DNA from: a virus
IMG/VR virus record: IMGVR_UViG_3300036819_000331
Span: 1-64,000 of that record
Direction: 5' to 3' (one strand)
DNA length: 64,000 bases
Below are positions 33,490 through 41,342 of the stretch, piece after piece; positions within the stretch are counted from its first letter, which is position 1, and each line of letters begins with the position of its first letter. A program made the position numbers and the translations under genes. The notes below the pieces were generated by a model that saw only the letters and a program-made list of their open reading frames with translations, searched no databases and had not been told where the DNA came from.

Positions 33490-33523
33490 AAATACTCCTT
33501 CGATGGTGGTTGATGGATTTCGA

Positions 33524-34603
33524 TTAAGCTGCCGCCCCGTCTTTCGAACCGCTAAAGAGCTTCTTGCCGGACGGCTTCTGCTCTTCAGGTGCCGGAAGTG
33601 AAATCCCCAGCGCCTCGATCTTCGTCACCTCCAGTGCCATTCCTTTCTCCCTCATGGCCTCGACCACCATGACCCCGGAAGAACCGAGGAACACGGCGGG
33701 GCGCTCCTCCGCCGGATACGCAGTGAGGACGGCGATCAGTTCCGCGGCTGCGGCCTTCACGCCAGCAGCGGTGGTGATGGTGTGTTTGGAGATATCGAAG
33801 GTGGGGAGCGGGGCGGGTTTCGGGTCGGTGGGCTTCACCTCGGGTGGGGAGGTGTCGCCGGCGGCCTGGTCGATGACCTCGCCGGTTTCGGCATCGAAGG
33901 TTTCATTGGGCGCCGCTTTCGGCTGCGGCTTCGACGCCCTGATCTGGTTGTTGATGTCGTCCAGCGCCGAGGCGGCCGAGGAATTCGTTACGTCCACGGC
34001 ATTGTCGGGTCCAATGCCGAAAGAGCGGTCCTCCATTTCCTCCTTCGTATAAACGCCCATCAGTATGTCCGGGCAGTAGAGCCGGGCCCATGCGCGCGTG
34101 GCGAAATACCCGAGCTGCTGCTTCGGCTGCTGCTTCCACAGCGGGGAATTGCGAGTGATGATAGGTTTTAACTCAGCTTCGAACACCGCAGGCTCGTCCT
34201 CGCCCACGAAGGTTGCGCTCACCTTGCATTTGAGGTTTTCGCCCTCGCCGCTCCATTCCAGCTTCGGCCGGGCCTTGAGCGGCGCGCGCGAAAGGATGAT
34301 GGCGTTCACCAGTTGCGCCTCATAAGCCATCCCGTCATTGACGAAATAGGTCTTCTGCGCCACTGAGAACGGATCCATCTCCCAGCGCATCGACTGCAGT
34401 AGGACCGCGAGGCAATCGGCCTGCTTCTGGCGGAGGTGCTTCGGGACGAAATTGGACAGCGCCATGAAGTGCGAGAACTTCTCGAGTTCCGCGAAATTGT
34501 TGAACGCTAGCTTCATCCCGCCAACATGCTCCACGGCGGCGAGCTGGACCTGCTGGAATTCCTTCTTGGGCATGGTTTCGTCGGTAACGGTGGGCGTATT
34601 CAT
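33524..34603 (-). CDS. recT: RecT-family single-strand annealing protein
   Basis: Protein of 359 residues. The RecT core is at about 25-215: QKQADCLAVLLQSMRWEMDP, KTYFVNDGMAYEAQLVNAII, KPIITRNSPLWKQQPKQQLG and FATRAWARLYCPDILMGVYT. RecT binds single-stranded DNA left by its nuclease partner and anneals it. The C-terminal third is a Pro/Ala/Lys-rich extension. AGGAGA precedes the ATG. The RecE-like gene lies 22 bp upstream in the same operon, the normal arrangement. Confidence 0.9.
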   Translation of the reverse strand: MNTPTVTDETMPKKEFQQVQLAAVEHVGGMKLAFNNFAELEKFSHFMALSNFVPKHLRQKQADCLAVLLQSMRWEMDPFSVAQKTYFVNDGMAYEAQLVNAIILSRAPLKARPKLEWSGEGENLKCKVSATFVGEDEPAVFEAELKPIITRNSPLWKQQPKQQLGYFATRAWARLYCPDILMGVYTKEEMEDRSFGIGPDNAVDVTNSSAASALDDINNQIRASKPQPKAAPNETFDAETGEVIDQAAGDTSPPEVKPTDPKPAPLPTFDISKHTITTAAGVKAAAAELIAVLTAYPAEERPAVFLGSSGVMVVEAMREKGMALEVTKIEALGISLPAPEEQKPSGKKLFSGSKDGAAA

Positions 34604-34625
34604 GGCATTTCTCCTTTGTTGTTGG

Positions 34626-35477
34626 TTAAGAGGCGTTTAGCTGGCGCTGCGCCCAGACGGGCAGATTCAGCGGGACGAGCGAAATATCCGGATAGCCGGG
34701 ATATTCGTTGCTCTTCCTGCATTCGGCGTAGGTGGTAAGGTTCTTCAGGTATTCGATGCGACCCAGCTTGAGGAAGTCCGGCTGGGAGACATACACGCAG
34801 GCGCAGTACGGCGGTTCCTTCTCGACGGCGACGAAAGCGAAGCCCACGGGCTCGCGTCCGAACACCTGCCGATACGCCTCCATGTAGAAGGCGGCCTGCA
34901 CGTGATACCGGTGGTCGATGGCGAGCTTCTCGAAGATCTCGGGCTTGGCGCAGCGGGTCGATTTTAGATCCACAATCAGGCCGTCCTCGCGCAGCCAATC
35001 GAAGCGCGCGCGGCAGTCCATGCCGGTTTCGACATCGTTCCAAAGCGCCGTGACTTCTGCCCGTCCCTTATCCCGCTGCAGGATGAACCGCGCGGCCGCG
35101 TGGTCCTCGACGGATTTGGCCATCGCATTCGCCATTTCCATCTGATCTGCGCTGAGTATGGCCTTTCCGCGGTGGATGATGCGGAACTCCTCTTTCTGAT
35201 CCTCGATCGAGCGACCACACTCCTTTTTGGTCGGCCAGGAGTCGGGCAGTTTGACGATCTCCGTCTCGACCTTTTCCGGCTCCAGAATCATCGTATGAAA
35301 CGCGCTGCCGAACACGAGCGCAGGCGTTTCATCGGTCGGATTCTCCATGAACCATTTGAAATGTGCCGGGCTTTGGGCAATTCTGTCCAAGCCGCTCTTG
35401 CTGACAAACTGCTGTTTCATCTCCGTGGAGTGATACAGCTCGTTGGGCATGTCGTAGATAAGACGGGGGAGAATCAT
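34626..35477 (-). CDS. recE: RecE/exonuclease VIII-like nuclease
   Basis: Protein of 283 residues of the PD-(D/E)xK exonuclease family related to the RecE C-terminal domain. FGSAFHTMILEP at 56-67 is the typical helix with H61; ARFDWL (D160) and LIVDLKST (D170, K172) are the metal-binding motifs, and YHVQAAFYMEAYRQVFG the following Q-x-x-x-Y helix. It would degrade 5' strands to produce tails for RecT. The N-terminal repeat region of Escherichia coli RecE is absent, as in most phage forms. Confidence 0.88.
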   Translation of the reverse strand: MILPRLIYDMPNELYHSTEMKQQFVSKSGLDRIAQSPAHFKWFMENPTDETPALVFGSAFHTMILEPEKVETEIVKLPDSWPTKKECGRSIEDQKEEFRIIHRGKAILSADQMEMANAMAKSVEDHAAARFILQRDKGRAEVTALWNDVETGMDCRARFDWLREDGLIVDLKSTRCAKPEIFEKLAIDHRYHVQAAFYMEAYRQVFGREPVGFAFVAVEKEPPYCACVYVSQPDFLKLGRIEYLKNLTTYAECRKSNEYPGYPDISLVPLNLPVWAQRQLNAS

Positions 35478-35683
35478 AGCAGGGGTTCCTGAGGGATGAG
35501 GGTGTTGTTTCCGCCTTCGTAGATTACTTTAAACATGGCCACGCGAATTACATTGGAACGGCCAGCGAGATCCCCCATGCGCGCGCGTGCGGCATCCAGA
35601 GTAAGAAGCGGGCCTTCCATGACAAGCGGCCCTTCTTCCTTCCACTCGGCCATGACGCCGTATTTTTTGGGTTCGTCGTTCAT
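35474..35683 (-). CDS. Small hypothetical protein
   Basis: Protein of 69 residues, overlapping both neighbours by four bases. WKEEGPLVMEGPLLTLDAAR and VIRVAMFKVIYEGG suggest a small beta-type protein. Unknown role in the recombination operon. Confidence 0.6.
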   Translation of the reverse strand: MNDEPKKYGVMAEWKEEGPLVMEGPLLTLDAARARMGDLAGRSNVIRVAMFKVIYEGGNNTLIPQEPLL

Positions 35684-35994
35684 GGCGCTCTCCGACCAAA
35701 GATCCCGGTCAAATGCACAAGCCCCAGCCTCATCCGCAGGGCAAACCGCCTGCGCGCTAGCTTCGCGTCTATCGCGTCGAGCCGTTCCATCAGATCCGCA
35801 TCCGCGATGTCATCCCCGAGGATTTCGAGCTGCATCACCGCGCGTTCGAGCGATTGCAGAGCAATGGTCTTGCGCTGCTCCACCGTCACGTCATGACGCA
35901 GTGACACGACGCGCTCATGCCTGATCCGCTCGGCGCGCACCTCAGCGGCGCACTCGTCGAAGCCGGTCCAGAAATCGCTTAGCAAGTCCTTCAT
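35680..35994 (-). CDS. Hypothetical helical protein
   Basis: Protein of 104 residues, almost wholly helical, with a basic C-terminus (AKLARRRFALRMRLGLVHL). Overlaps both neighbours by four bases. No domain recognised. Confidence 0.6.
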   Translation of the reverse strand: MKDLLSDFWTGFDECAAEVRAERIRHERVVSLRHDVTVEQRKTIALQSLERAVMQLEILGDDIADADLMERLDAIDAKLARRRFALRMRLGLVHLTGIFGRRAP

Positions 35995-36371
35995 ACCCCC
36001 TCCTCGCCCGCGAGGGCCTTGGCAAGATTACGGATTGCGCCGCGCATTGCAGGGGAAAGCCTTGCCAGAATACGGACGGTCTCAAGGCGCATGCGCTCGC
36101 TCATGTCGGTGGCGGGTTTTTCCGGCGCAGGAGCATCATCGGCGCAGGCTTCGTTAATGAGTTGCTGGCACGTCGTACCGAGTTCCGAAGCAATCTTTAC
36201 GAGGGTTTCCACGGATATCCTGTTGATTCCCCTTTCGTATTTCTGCTGTTGCTGAAATGTCACACCCAGCTTGTCGCCAACGGCCTGCTGCGAGAGGCCA
36301 GCCGCGACACGTCGCGCGCGCACGGCAGCACCGAGCCGTTTATTGAAGGGGGTGGGGTCGGAAGTGGTCAT
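35991..36371 (-). CDS. XRE-family helix-turn-helix regulator
   Basis: Protein of 126 residues from ATG 36371 (GGAGA 7 bases upstream; ATG 36377 is in frame). The helix-turn-helix is at about 8-62: FNKRLGAAVRARRVAAGLSQ, AVGDKLGVTFQQQQKYERGI and NRISVETLVKIASELG. The QQQQKYERG version is typical of alphaproteobacterial regulators of this family. A second helical half may allow dimerisation. Likely an early-operon regulator. Confidence 0.8.
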   Translation of the reverse strand: MTTSDPTPFNKRLGAAVRARRVAAGLSQQAVGDKLGVTFQQQQKYERGINRISVETLVKIASELGTTCQQLINEACADDAPAPEKPATDMSERMRLETVRILARLSPAMRGAIRNLAKALAGEEGV

Positions 36372-36373
36372 AG

Positions 36374-36613
36374 TCATTCTCCATGGCTGTCGGGTTGGCG
36401 GGATTCGTAGTCGATGGGCTTTATGCAATCGTCGAGCTTTGCGCCTTCTACGAGCGGGGCCACGATCTTCATGCGCCTAGGCTTGCTCGCCATGTAGCGT
36501 TCACCGGTGCTGACGATCTCGCGCTGCTCCCACTCGCGCCAGCAATCGGGGCAACGACCGTTCTCATCGAGCGGAGCATGGGGGCACATCGGGCATGTGG
36601 CGGGTTCCGTCAT
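36374..36613 (-). CDS. Zinc-ribbon protein
   Basis: Protein of 79 residues from ATG 36613. CPMC at 8-11 and CPDC at 21-24 make a compact zinc ribbon; the rest is basic (YMASKPRRMKIV) and then acidic. Overlaps the micro-membrane gene upstream by four bases. Unknown role. Confidence 0.55.
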   Translation of the reverse strand: MTEPATCPMCPHAPLDENGRCPDCWREWEQREIVSTGERYMASKPRRMKIVAPLVEGAKLDDCIKPIDYESRQPDSHGE

Positions 36614-36744
36614 ATGCTCTTCCCTCCAGACTTGACCACCAGCACCGCAACCGCTGGCATAGCCACGAGGAAGCTGATGGTTGCTCCCGCGAGGAATGCA
36701 ATGGCGTGGTCGGCGCGGGCGGGATCTTTGTGGTCGGGCATCAT
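36610..36744 (-). CDS. 44-residue single-pass membrane protein
   Basis: From ATG 36744 with GGAGG 8 bases upstream. A charged start (MMPDHKDPARADHA) and one membrane helix (IAFLAGATISFLVAMPAVAV). First of four consecutive micro-membrane genes in this operon, each overlapping the next by four bases. Confidence 0.5.
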   Translation of the reverse strand: MMPDHKDPARADHAIAFLAGATISFLVAMPAVAVLVVKSGGKSI

Positions 36745-36926
36745 GGCTTGCGCCTCCGTAATCCCAGAATTCGTAGAATCCATCCCGCATAGACCAGTGG
36801 CCAAAGGAACAGGATTCCGATCAACGTTTCTGCATCCTCTATCTGGGCCGGGACTGCGCGTGCAGCCGCCGACATAGTAGCCAGAGAGCCGCAGGCCCAC
36901 AGCAGAATAATCAGTGAAATGCTCAT
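36741..36926 (-). CDS. 61-residue two-pass membrane protein
   Basis: Two hydrophobic segments (ISLIILLWACGSLATM and LIGILFLWPLVYAGWILRIL) with a basic end (GLRRRKP). Overlaps both neighbours. Holin-like in size and topology but located in the early region. Confidence 0.55.
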   Translation of the reverse strand: MSISLIILLWACGSLATMSAAARAVPAQIEDAETLIGILFLWPLVYAGWILRILGLRRRKP

Positions 36927-37111
36927 ACCCGCTGCGCCCCCTTACACTGATTTCTCCACCAGGCCGCGAACCCCCCGACATAAACCACCGCGGTCCACCA
37001 TGGCGATATGCCGATCTGATTGCAGAGCTTCGTCATCTCAATGAAGATGGCGAACGCGAGGGCGATGGAGCCGTTCACGAGGGCGAGGATTTTCATTGCA
37101 TCGCGGATCAT
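36923..37111 (-). CDS. 62-residue two-pass membrane protein
   Basis: From ATG 37111. Hydrophobic segments ILALVNGSIALAFAIFIEMT and WWTAVVYVGGFAAWW, separated by a short loop. Overlaps both neighbours by four bases. No family recognised. Confidence 0.5.
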   Translation of the reverse strand: MIRDAMKILALVNGSIALAFAIFIEMTKLCNQIGISPWWTAVVYVGGFAAWWRNQCKGAQRV

Positions 37112-37257
37112 GATTGCCCCCAACCCAAAGCCAAGCCAATAAACACGAACGCGGCGATGCCCGTGAAGAGAGCCGCGGTCCCGAGAAGGCCCTGCGCCAG
37201 CTCGCGCCACGAAGGCGGCTCGGATAGGTCGAGTAAATATTGGATGGCGTTACGCAT
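37108..37257 (-). CDS. 49-residue single-pass membrane protein
   Basis: From ATG 37257 with GAGGAG upstream. An amphipathic start (RNAIQYLLDLSEPPSWRELA) and a membrane helix (GLLGTAALFTGIAAFVFIGL). Overlaps the cysteine-rich gene upstream by eight bases. Confidence 0.5.
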   Translation of the reverse strand: MRNAIQYLLDLSEPPSWRELAQGLLGTAALFTGIAAFVFIGLALGWGQS

Positions 37258-37423
37258 AAGGCTTCTCCTCTTCAAAGTCGGTGTGCTCCAAGTCATCGAA
37301 GGGCATAAGCGCCCGTTCCCCGTTACCGCACCAGTTGCACGGTCCTGAGCAGGTGCCGGTGACGTTCCCGGGCCACGGCGTCCCGGCGTCGGCGCTGCAT
37401 TCGCGGCAAATATCAGCCAGCAT
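37250..37423 (-). CDS. Small cysteine-rich protein
   Basis: Protein of 57 residues from ATG 37423 with GGAGG upstream. CRECS, CSGPCNWCGNG provide five cysteines for a zinc site; the end is acidic. Similar tiny zinc proteins are frequent in phage early operons. Role unknown. Confidence 0.55.
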   Translation of the reverse strand: MLADICRECSADAGTPWPGNVTGTCSGPCNWCGNGERALMPFDDLEHTDFEEEKPYA

Positions 37424-37700
37424 GGGCGGCCTCCTTCTCGGCAATTTGAAACGTCATCCCGATCCGGTTGATGTGGGCAACGATGCGCTGAGCGCCTTCA
37501 CCGGAAAGCACCGACGGCATTCCTTCGGTCCGCAGCGCGCGCTCCAGGCCGGTGAGGAATCCCCGCTGGAACTTCGGGTCTTTGAAATCCTCGGTCATCT
37601 GCCCAATCAGCCGCGTCATGTCGCCGCCGACCTGGATCTCCAGCAGCGCGTCATGCAGGGCCTCGACGATGCGCAGCAGTTTTGCGGTTTCGAGGCTCAT
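37413..37700 (-). CDS. Hypothetical protein
   Basis: Protein of 95 residues from ATG 37700, largely helical (LETAKLLRIVEALHDALLEI, AQRIVAHINRIGMTFQIAEK). Overlaps the genes on both sides. No recognised domain. Confidence 0.6.
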   Translation of the reverse strand: MSLETAKLLRIVEALHDALLEIQVGGDMTRLIGQMTEDFKDPKFQRGFLTGLERALRTEGMPSVLSGEGAQRIVAHINRIGMTFQIAEKEAAHAG

Positions 37701-37933
37701 GCGGCGGCTCCCCTGATGAAGGTTGCGGCGATTCGGCGGATTTCGCACCAGTCGTGGCCGGGGTCGGTCTTTTCGCCGAGCTTGATGTAAGGTTCGAGAC
37801 CCGCAGGCTCGACGCCTTTATCGGACATGACCATGAAAAAACAGGACACGTCATGGGACGCGGTGGTGGCGCCGCTCGTGAATTCCGCGCGGTACGTTTC
37901 TTTGGTGGACCGGATGCGTTTGAGGTATTTCAT
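37697..37933 (-). CDS. Hypothetical protein
   Basis: Protein of 78 residues, with a basic start (MKYLKRIRSTKETYRAEFTS) and a mixed body. It overlaps the downstream gene by four bases. Unknown. Confidence 0.55.
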   Translation of the reverse strand: MKYLKRIRSTKETYRAEFTSGATTASHDVSCFFMVMSDKGVEPAGLEPYIKLGEKTDPGHDWCEIRRIAATFIRGAAA

Positions 37934-37936
37934 GCG

Positions 37937-38143
37937 TCAGGCCCTCCCTTCCGGTGGGGTGAAGCTGCTCCATTCGCGATGCCCGGCGATGGCCTTGCCG
38001 TCCACTCCCGCGCGCGCAGCTACGCGGGCGAGGCTTTCCATGATTTCCGGGGTTTCATCGGCGAGGCTGTGCGTGTGCTCCTGCAGGGCGTGATGCGAGG
38101 GGCGGTTTAGCCAGGCGTGGAGGAGATGGGTGAGGGACTGCAT
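37937..38143 (-). CDS. Hypothetical protein
   Basis: Protein of 68 residues containing LARVAARAGVDGKAIAGH and His-rich helices at the start. It lies directly downstream of the coiled-coil gene. No family recognised. Confidence 0.55.
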   Translation of the reverse strand: MQSLTHLLHAWLNRPSHHALQEHTHSLADETPEIMESLARVAARAGVDGKAIAGHREWSSFTPPEGRA

Positions 38144-38161
38144 GGGAACTGCTCCTGCGGG

Positions 38162-39511
38162 TTAATACTGGATGCGGATGTGGGGGATCTCGCCTTTGGC
38201 GATGGCCTCGACAATACGTCGGGCGAGCGCCTCTTCGGCAACTTCGGCAAACTCATCTTCGCCGCTGACGATTACGGCTCTCAGGAGGCCGTCAACGACC
38301 TCTCCGTTGATCTTTGCGCGGTGTTTCTCGTTAGCCTCGCGTTTGGCTGCGGCTTCAGCCTCCGCCCGCTTTTCAGCCGCAATCCGGTCGCGTTCGCGCT
38401 TCGCCGCGGCTTCCTCGGCTGCTTTCTGGGCAGTTGCCGCCTTCTCCGCCGCGATTCGCGCGTTCTCTTTGGCCTCTGCCTGCGCCGCAACCCGGTCTTT
38501 CTCTGCCTGCGCAGCCCGTGCTTCAGCCTCTTCCTTCTCACGCTTCGCCTTGGCCTCGCGCGCCGCGCCTTCATCGGCCTCGCGTTTTGCCTTGGCTTCG
38601 GCGGCATCCTTCTCGCGCTGAAGGCGCTGACGTTCTGCTTCAGCCTTGGCCTTTTCCGCGGCCACGCGGGCGGCTTCGTTTTCTGCGGCCTTTCGCGCTT
38701 CTTCCTCAGCCAGGAAGCGAGCCTGTTCCGCGGCAGCCCGGGCAATCTTTTCCTCGTGCTCGCGCTGCTTGCGTTCCTCTTCCTCTTTCCGGAGGCGGGC
38801 AAGCTCGGCCTGCTCGGCATCGTCCTTCTGGCGTTTGACGACGGCTGCGGCTATGCTGTCGGTGGCCTGCTCAAGCACCAGCTTTGCTTTGGCGGAAAAC
38901 TCTTGCCAGTCAGTCTTGTCCTCCAACATCTCCCGGAGCCGCCGGTTTATCTGCTCGATGGGAGCAGTCTGCCAGTGGACGGCTACATCCGCGACATATT
39001 GGGCAATCTGAGCGAGGCGAGCCTCATGGGCCGCGACGCGGTCCTTTTCCCGGTTTTCCCAGTCGGTCAGGGGTTGCCGGATTTCCTTCTGCAGGGCCTC
39101 CAGCCGCTCCCATGCGCGGGCACGCTCAAGGTCAACCTTCTTCGCCTGGTCTTTCCAACCGGCAACGAGGTCCTTCCCTGCCTTGTCGAGGGCGGTCTTG
39201 GATTTCGCGATCTTATAGGCAAGCGAGGCAAGATCATCGCGGCCCTTGGCCGTGGAAATATCGACGGCGATGGAGCGGGTTTCCTTCTCTATGCGGTCGA
39301 GAATGGGGTCGAGGCCGTTGGCCGTGAAGATCTGTACGGGGTTGATGGCCTTCGATACGACCAGTTCGAGGCCGCTCAGGGCGTGAGCCCGCGCTTCGGA
39401 CCTGTCCTCGGCTTCTGCCATGGCGCGAGACTCTGCGCCCTCGCGTGAGCGGCCTGCGCTTTCGATTGCGTCCATCGTGGCATCGTCGGAAGAGTGAGCA
39501 AGCTTAGACAT
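38162..39511 (-). CDS. Long coiled-coil phage protein
   Basis: Protein of 449 residues from ATG 39511 (MSKLAHSSDDATMDA). Residues about 60-230 form a conserved head: LDPILDRIEKETRSIAVDIS, KGRDDLASLAYKIAKSKTAL, KDQAKKVDLERARAWERLEA and RQPLTDWENREKDRVAAHE. Residues about 230-400 are an Ala/Glu/Lys coiled coil of the TolA type (AAEKAKAEAERQRLQRE). The end is compact and non-repetitive. I associate such proteins with phage recombination operons containing recT; role unproven, possibly a scaffold or SbcC-like tether. Confidence 0.7.
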   Translation of the reverse strand: MSKLAHSSDDATMDAIESAGRSREGAESRAMAEAEDRSEARAHALSGLELVVSKAINPVQIFTANGLDPILDRIEKETRSIAVDISTAKGRDDLASLAYKIAKSKTALDKAGKDLVAGWKDQAKKVDLERARAWERLEALQKEIRQPLTDWENREKDRVAAHEARLAQIAQYVADVAVHWQTAPIEQINRRLREMLEDKTDWQEFSAKAKLVLEQATDSIAAAVVKRQKDDAEQAELARLRKEEEERKQREHEEKIARAAAEQARFLAEEEARKAAENEAARVAAEKAKAEAERQRLQREKDAAEAKAKREADEGAAREAKAKREKEEAEARAAQAEKDRVAAQAEAKENARIAAEKAATAQKAAEEAAAKRERDRIAAEKRAEAEAAAKREANEKHRAKINGEVVDGLLRAVIVSGEDEFAEVAEEALARRIVEAIAKGEIPHIRIQY

Positions 39512-39770
39512 AGGCGAGCCTTTCTGATTTAAGTTCGTCAATCTTGGCGTCCGTCGCCTCATCACTGGCCACATTCTCGTGGTACTCCTCGGAGAATTCC
39601 GCAGTGAGGTCGATCTTGTTGGCATCCGTGACGGCAACCGTGAATGCGTAGGTGCTCGCATACTGTTCCGCCGCATCCGCAGCCTCCGCACGGTCGGTAT
39701 GCACCCTGTCGTGGGCTTCGGGGCCGAAGAACCCGTTGTGGATGTTGATATAGAGGGTGGTATTTTTCAT
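39504..39770 (-). CDS. Hypothetical protein
   Basis: Protein of 88 residues: a beta start (NTTLYINIHNGFFGPEAHDR) and an acidic helical end. Its stop overlaps the coiled-coil gene start by eight bases. Unknown. Confidence 0.6.
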   Translation of the reverse strand: MKNTTLYINIHNGFFGPEAHDRVHTDRAEAADAAEQYASTYAFTVAVTDANKIDLTAEFSEEYHENVASDEATDAKIDELKSERLAYV

Positions 39771-39780
39771 GATGTTCCCC

Positions 39781-40032
39781 CTACTTCCCGCGAGAGTCTA
39801 AAGCGTCCCAGACAGAATGGGACTTCGCCTGCGCCAGCTGCGTCTCCGCCTCCCTGCGGCGGGTGCGGTGCAGCTCGGGGTGCATCTGCTTGGCGAAGTG
39901 CGTGTAGGCGTTGAAGGCCTCCTCGTCAACGCTGGCGATGCCGTCATCGATGCCTTTCAGATAGAGAGAACTGCCGCCTACTGCCATGAGGCAGAGGGCG
40001 ATTAGGGAGAGTTTGGCTTTGAGATAGTTCAT
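39781..40032 (-). CDS. Small membrane-anchored protein
   Basis: Protein of 83 residues from ATG 40032. N-terminal membrane helix or signal (LKAKLSLIALCLMAVGGSSL), then a soluble charged helix (HFAKQMHPELHRTRRREAET). First gene of the leftward early operon, immediately after the two operators at 40066-40115. Confidence 0.55.
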   Translation of the reverse strand: MNYLKAKLSLIALCLMAVGGSSLYLKGIDDGIASVDEEAFNAYTHFAKQMHPELHRTRRREAETQLAQAKSHSVWDALDSRGK

Positions 40033-40065
40033 GGTGGGCCTCACTGGTAAGTTGTGAGGCACAAT

Positions 40066-40115
40066 GTTGCACATTCTGAAACATCGCGCAATCAGAAAGT
40101 TTCATAAAATGAAAC
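40066..40115. promoter_or_regulatory. Left operators (two 17-bp sites)
   Basis: GTTTCATAAAATGAAAC (40099-40115) is a perfect 7-3-7 inverted repeat. GTTGCACATTCTGAAAC (40066-40082) is a second site 33 bp away, centre to centre. Related 17-mers flank the Cro-like gene. They precede the leftward operon starting at 40032 and are the predicted OL sites for the S24 repressor and Cro. Confidence 0.65.
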
Positions 40116-40217
40116 ATCCAAGTAACCCAAAGACTTACTCGGGTGGTCTTGTTGGCAGGCAATGAGATTGAGGGCGAATAAGTGCCGATCAGAAGGGCAA
40201 GGAGCGCATGGAGGGCG

Positions 40218-40367
40218 CTATGCGTCGTTGTCGTCGGAGGGCACCATGTTGGCCTGCCGATTCCACTCGATCAGAATCGTGAGCATAGTGACGAACAGAA
40301 GGTAAAGTACAAACGCGCCCAGGAGGCTGGCGGCGGCGAACTTCACGATTGCGGCAAGGAACGCCAT
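40218..40367 (-). CDS. 49-residue membrane protein
   Basis: From ATG 40367, two bases after the repressor stop: a single long hydrophobic segment (FAAASLLGAFVLYLLFVTML) flanked by a short N-terminus and a polar tail ending in DDNDA. Probably cotranscribed with the repressor in the lysogen, so a superinfection-exclusion role is conceivable. Confidence 0.5.
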   Translation of the reverse strand: MAFLAAIVKFAAASLLGAFVLYLLFVTMLTILIEWNRQANMVPSDDNDA

Positions 40368-40369
40368 GA

Positions 40370-41017
40370 CTATGACCGACTTCTTACAAATGGCTTAATA
40401 AAGATCACTGGAGCACACCACGCCAGCTCGACGTCGGTTATAGTGTCCATGTTATAGCTCTGCAAGTCGAATCTGCCGTGGGTCTGCCCCTTGCGGACCA
40501 TCTTCAGAAGCGTGCGGCCGTCCCTCATCTGCACAACGCAAAGGCTGGCCAAGCAGTGGTCCGGCGCTCCGCCGTCATATCGCTGCGCATAGTAGACGAC
40601 GGTCCCCTCGGGCATGAACGGGAGCATCGAATTGCCTTTCACCCGGAGGGCCACGATGCCGGTTGAAAAGATGCCGGGCGGCGCTTCCACCCACTCGCAG
40701 TTGATGTATTCCTCATCGGCGGGATCAATCACCTTCGGCATAAGGGGCAGATCGTCCAGCGGGTAAACCTCGCCGCCAGCGCCGACCTCCCCGACGATTG
40801 GGATTCGCAAATCGTTCAGCAGCTCCGAAGGAGTCCAGCCGAATTTTCCGCCAAGCTTGCGCATCCATTCCTCATTCATTCCAATCTTGCCCGCTTCGAG
40901 TTTGGAAATATGCCCACGGTTCGTATTGGTTGCGTCGGCAATATCCTGCTGGGTCAAGCCCAGCGCAGTTCTCAGATGCAGCAAGTTGTTTGTATAAGGC
41001 CCTCTTGTCTTTGCCAT
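40370..41017 (-). CDS. CI/LexA-like phage repressor with S24 peptidase domain
   Basis: Protein of 215 residues from ATG 41017 (MAKTRGPYTNNLL); in-frame ATGs at 41071 and 41059 are possible. The N-terminal helix-turn-helix is at about 10-60 (LHLRTALGLTQQDIADATNT, NRGHISKLEAGKIGM). The self-cleavage site is A80-G81 in VGEVGAGGEV; catalytic S130 lies in VKGNSMLPFMPEG and K172 in RTLLKMVRKG. The protein should hold the lysogenic state and cleave itself when RecA is activated. It is divergent from the Cro-like gene with three 17-bp operators between. Confidence 0.9.
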   Translation of the reverse strand: MAKTRGPYTNNLLHLRTALGLTQQDIADATNTNRGHISKLEAGKIGMNEEWMRKLGGKFGWTPSELLNDLRIPIVGEVGAGGEVYPLDDLPLMPKVIDPADEEYINCEWVEAPPGIFSTGIVALRVKGNSMLPFMPEGTVVYYAQRYDGGAPDHCLASLCVVQMRDGRTLLKMVRKGQTHGRFDLQSYNMDTITDVELAWCAPVIFIKPFVRSRS

Positions 41018-41027
41018 GCGCGGCAAG

Positions 41028-41101
41028 GTTTCACTTTCCGCAACATTATTACAGTGCATAGATTGAAACATTTTCTTGACTGAGGTTGCAAATTATGAAA
41101 C
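41028..41101. promoter_or_regulatory. Right operators (three 17-bp sites)
   Basis: Sites with the 7-3-7 pattern: GTTTCACTTTCCGCAAC (41028-41044), AGTGCATAGATTGAAAC (41053-41069) and GTTGCAAATTATGAAAC (41085-41101). Centres are 25 and 32 bp apart. They match the two left operators, most closely in the GAAAC half. Confidence 0.6.
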
Positions 41102-41103
41102 AT
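41076..41103 (+). promoter_or_regulatory. Putative rightward promoter PR
   Basis: TTGACT (41076-41081) followed after 16 bp by AAACAT (41098-41103), a weak -10. Transcription would begin at or just before the cro ATG (41112), giving a nearly leaderless mRNA. The third operator overlaps the promoter. Confidence 0.35.
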
Positions 41104-41111
41104 CAATACCC

Positions 41112-41342
41112 ATGAAGCTGAGAACTTGGATGGACGAGCGAAAGAAGACGCAGGCGGACCTTGCGGAAGCCATCGGCCGCAACAAAACGCGTGCAAATCG
41201 AATCTACAATGGCGCCATACCGAATGAACAGGAAATGCCCATGATCGAAGCTTGGACGCAAGGGCTCGTCCAGCCGAATGATTTCTTTGCGCGCGTCGTT
41301 CCAGAAAGTGCTGTCGGCGGGGTGGGTCATTGCAATGCCTAA
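41112..41342 (+). CDS. Cro-like regulator
   Basis: Protein of 76 residues from ATG 41112. A helix-turn-helix at about 5-40 (WMDERKKTQADLAEAIGRNK, ANRIYNGAIP) is followed by EMPMIEAWTQGLVQPNDFF, typical of short Cro proteins of alphaproteobacterial phages. No Shine-Dalgarno is present, so it may be leaderless. Divergent from the S24 repressor. Confidence 0.75.
   Translation: MKLRTWMDERKKTQADLAEAIGRNKTRANRIYNGAIPNEQEMPMIEAWTQGLVQPNDFFARVVPESAVGGVGHCNA

Noticed and set aside
36610-37257. Holin cassette for lysis
   Set aside because: The membrane proteins are in the early leftward operon and no endolysin or spanin gene is adjacent.
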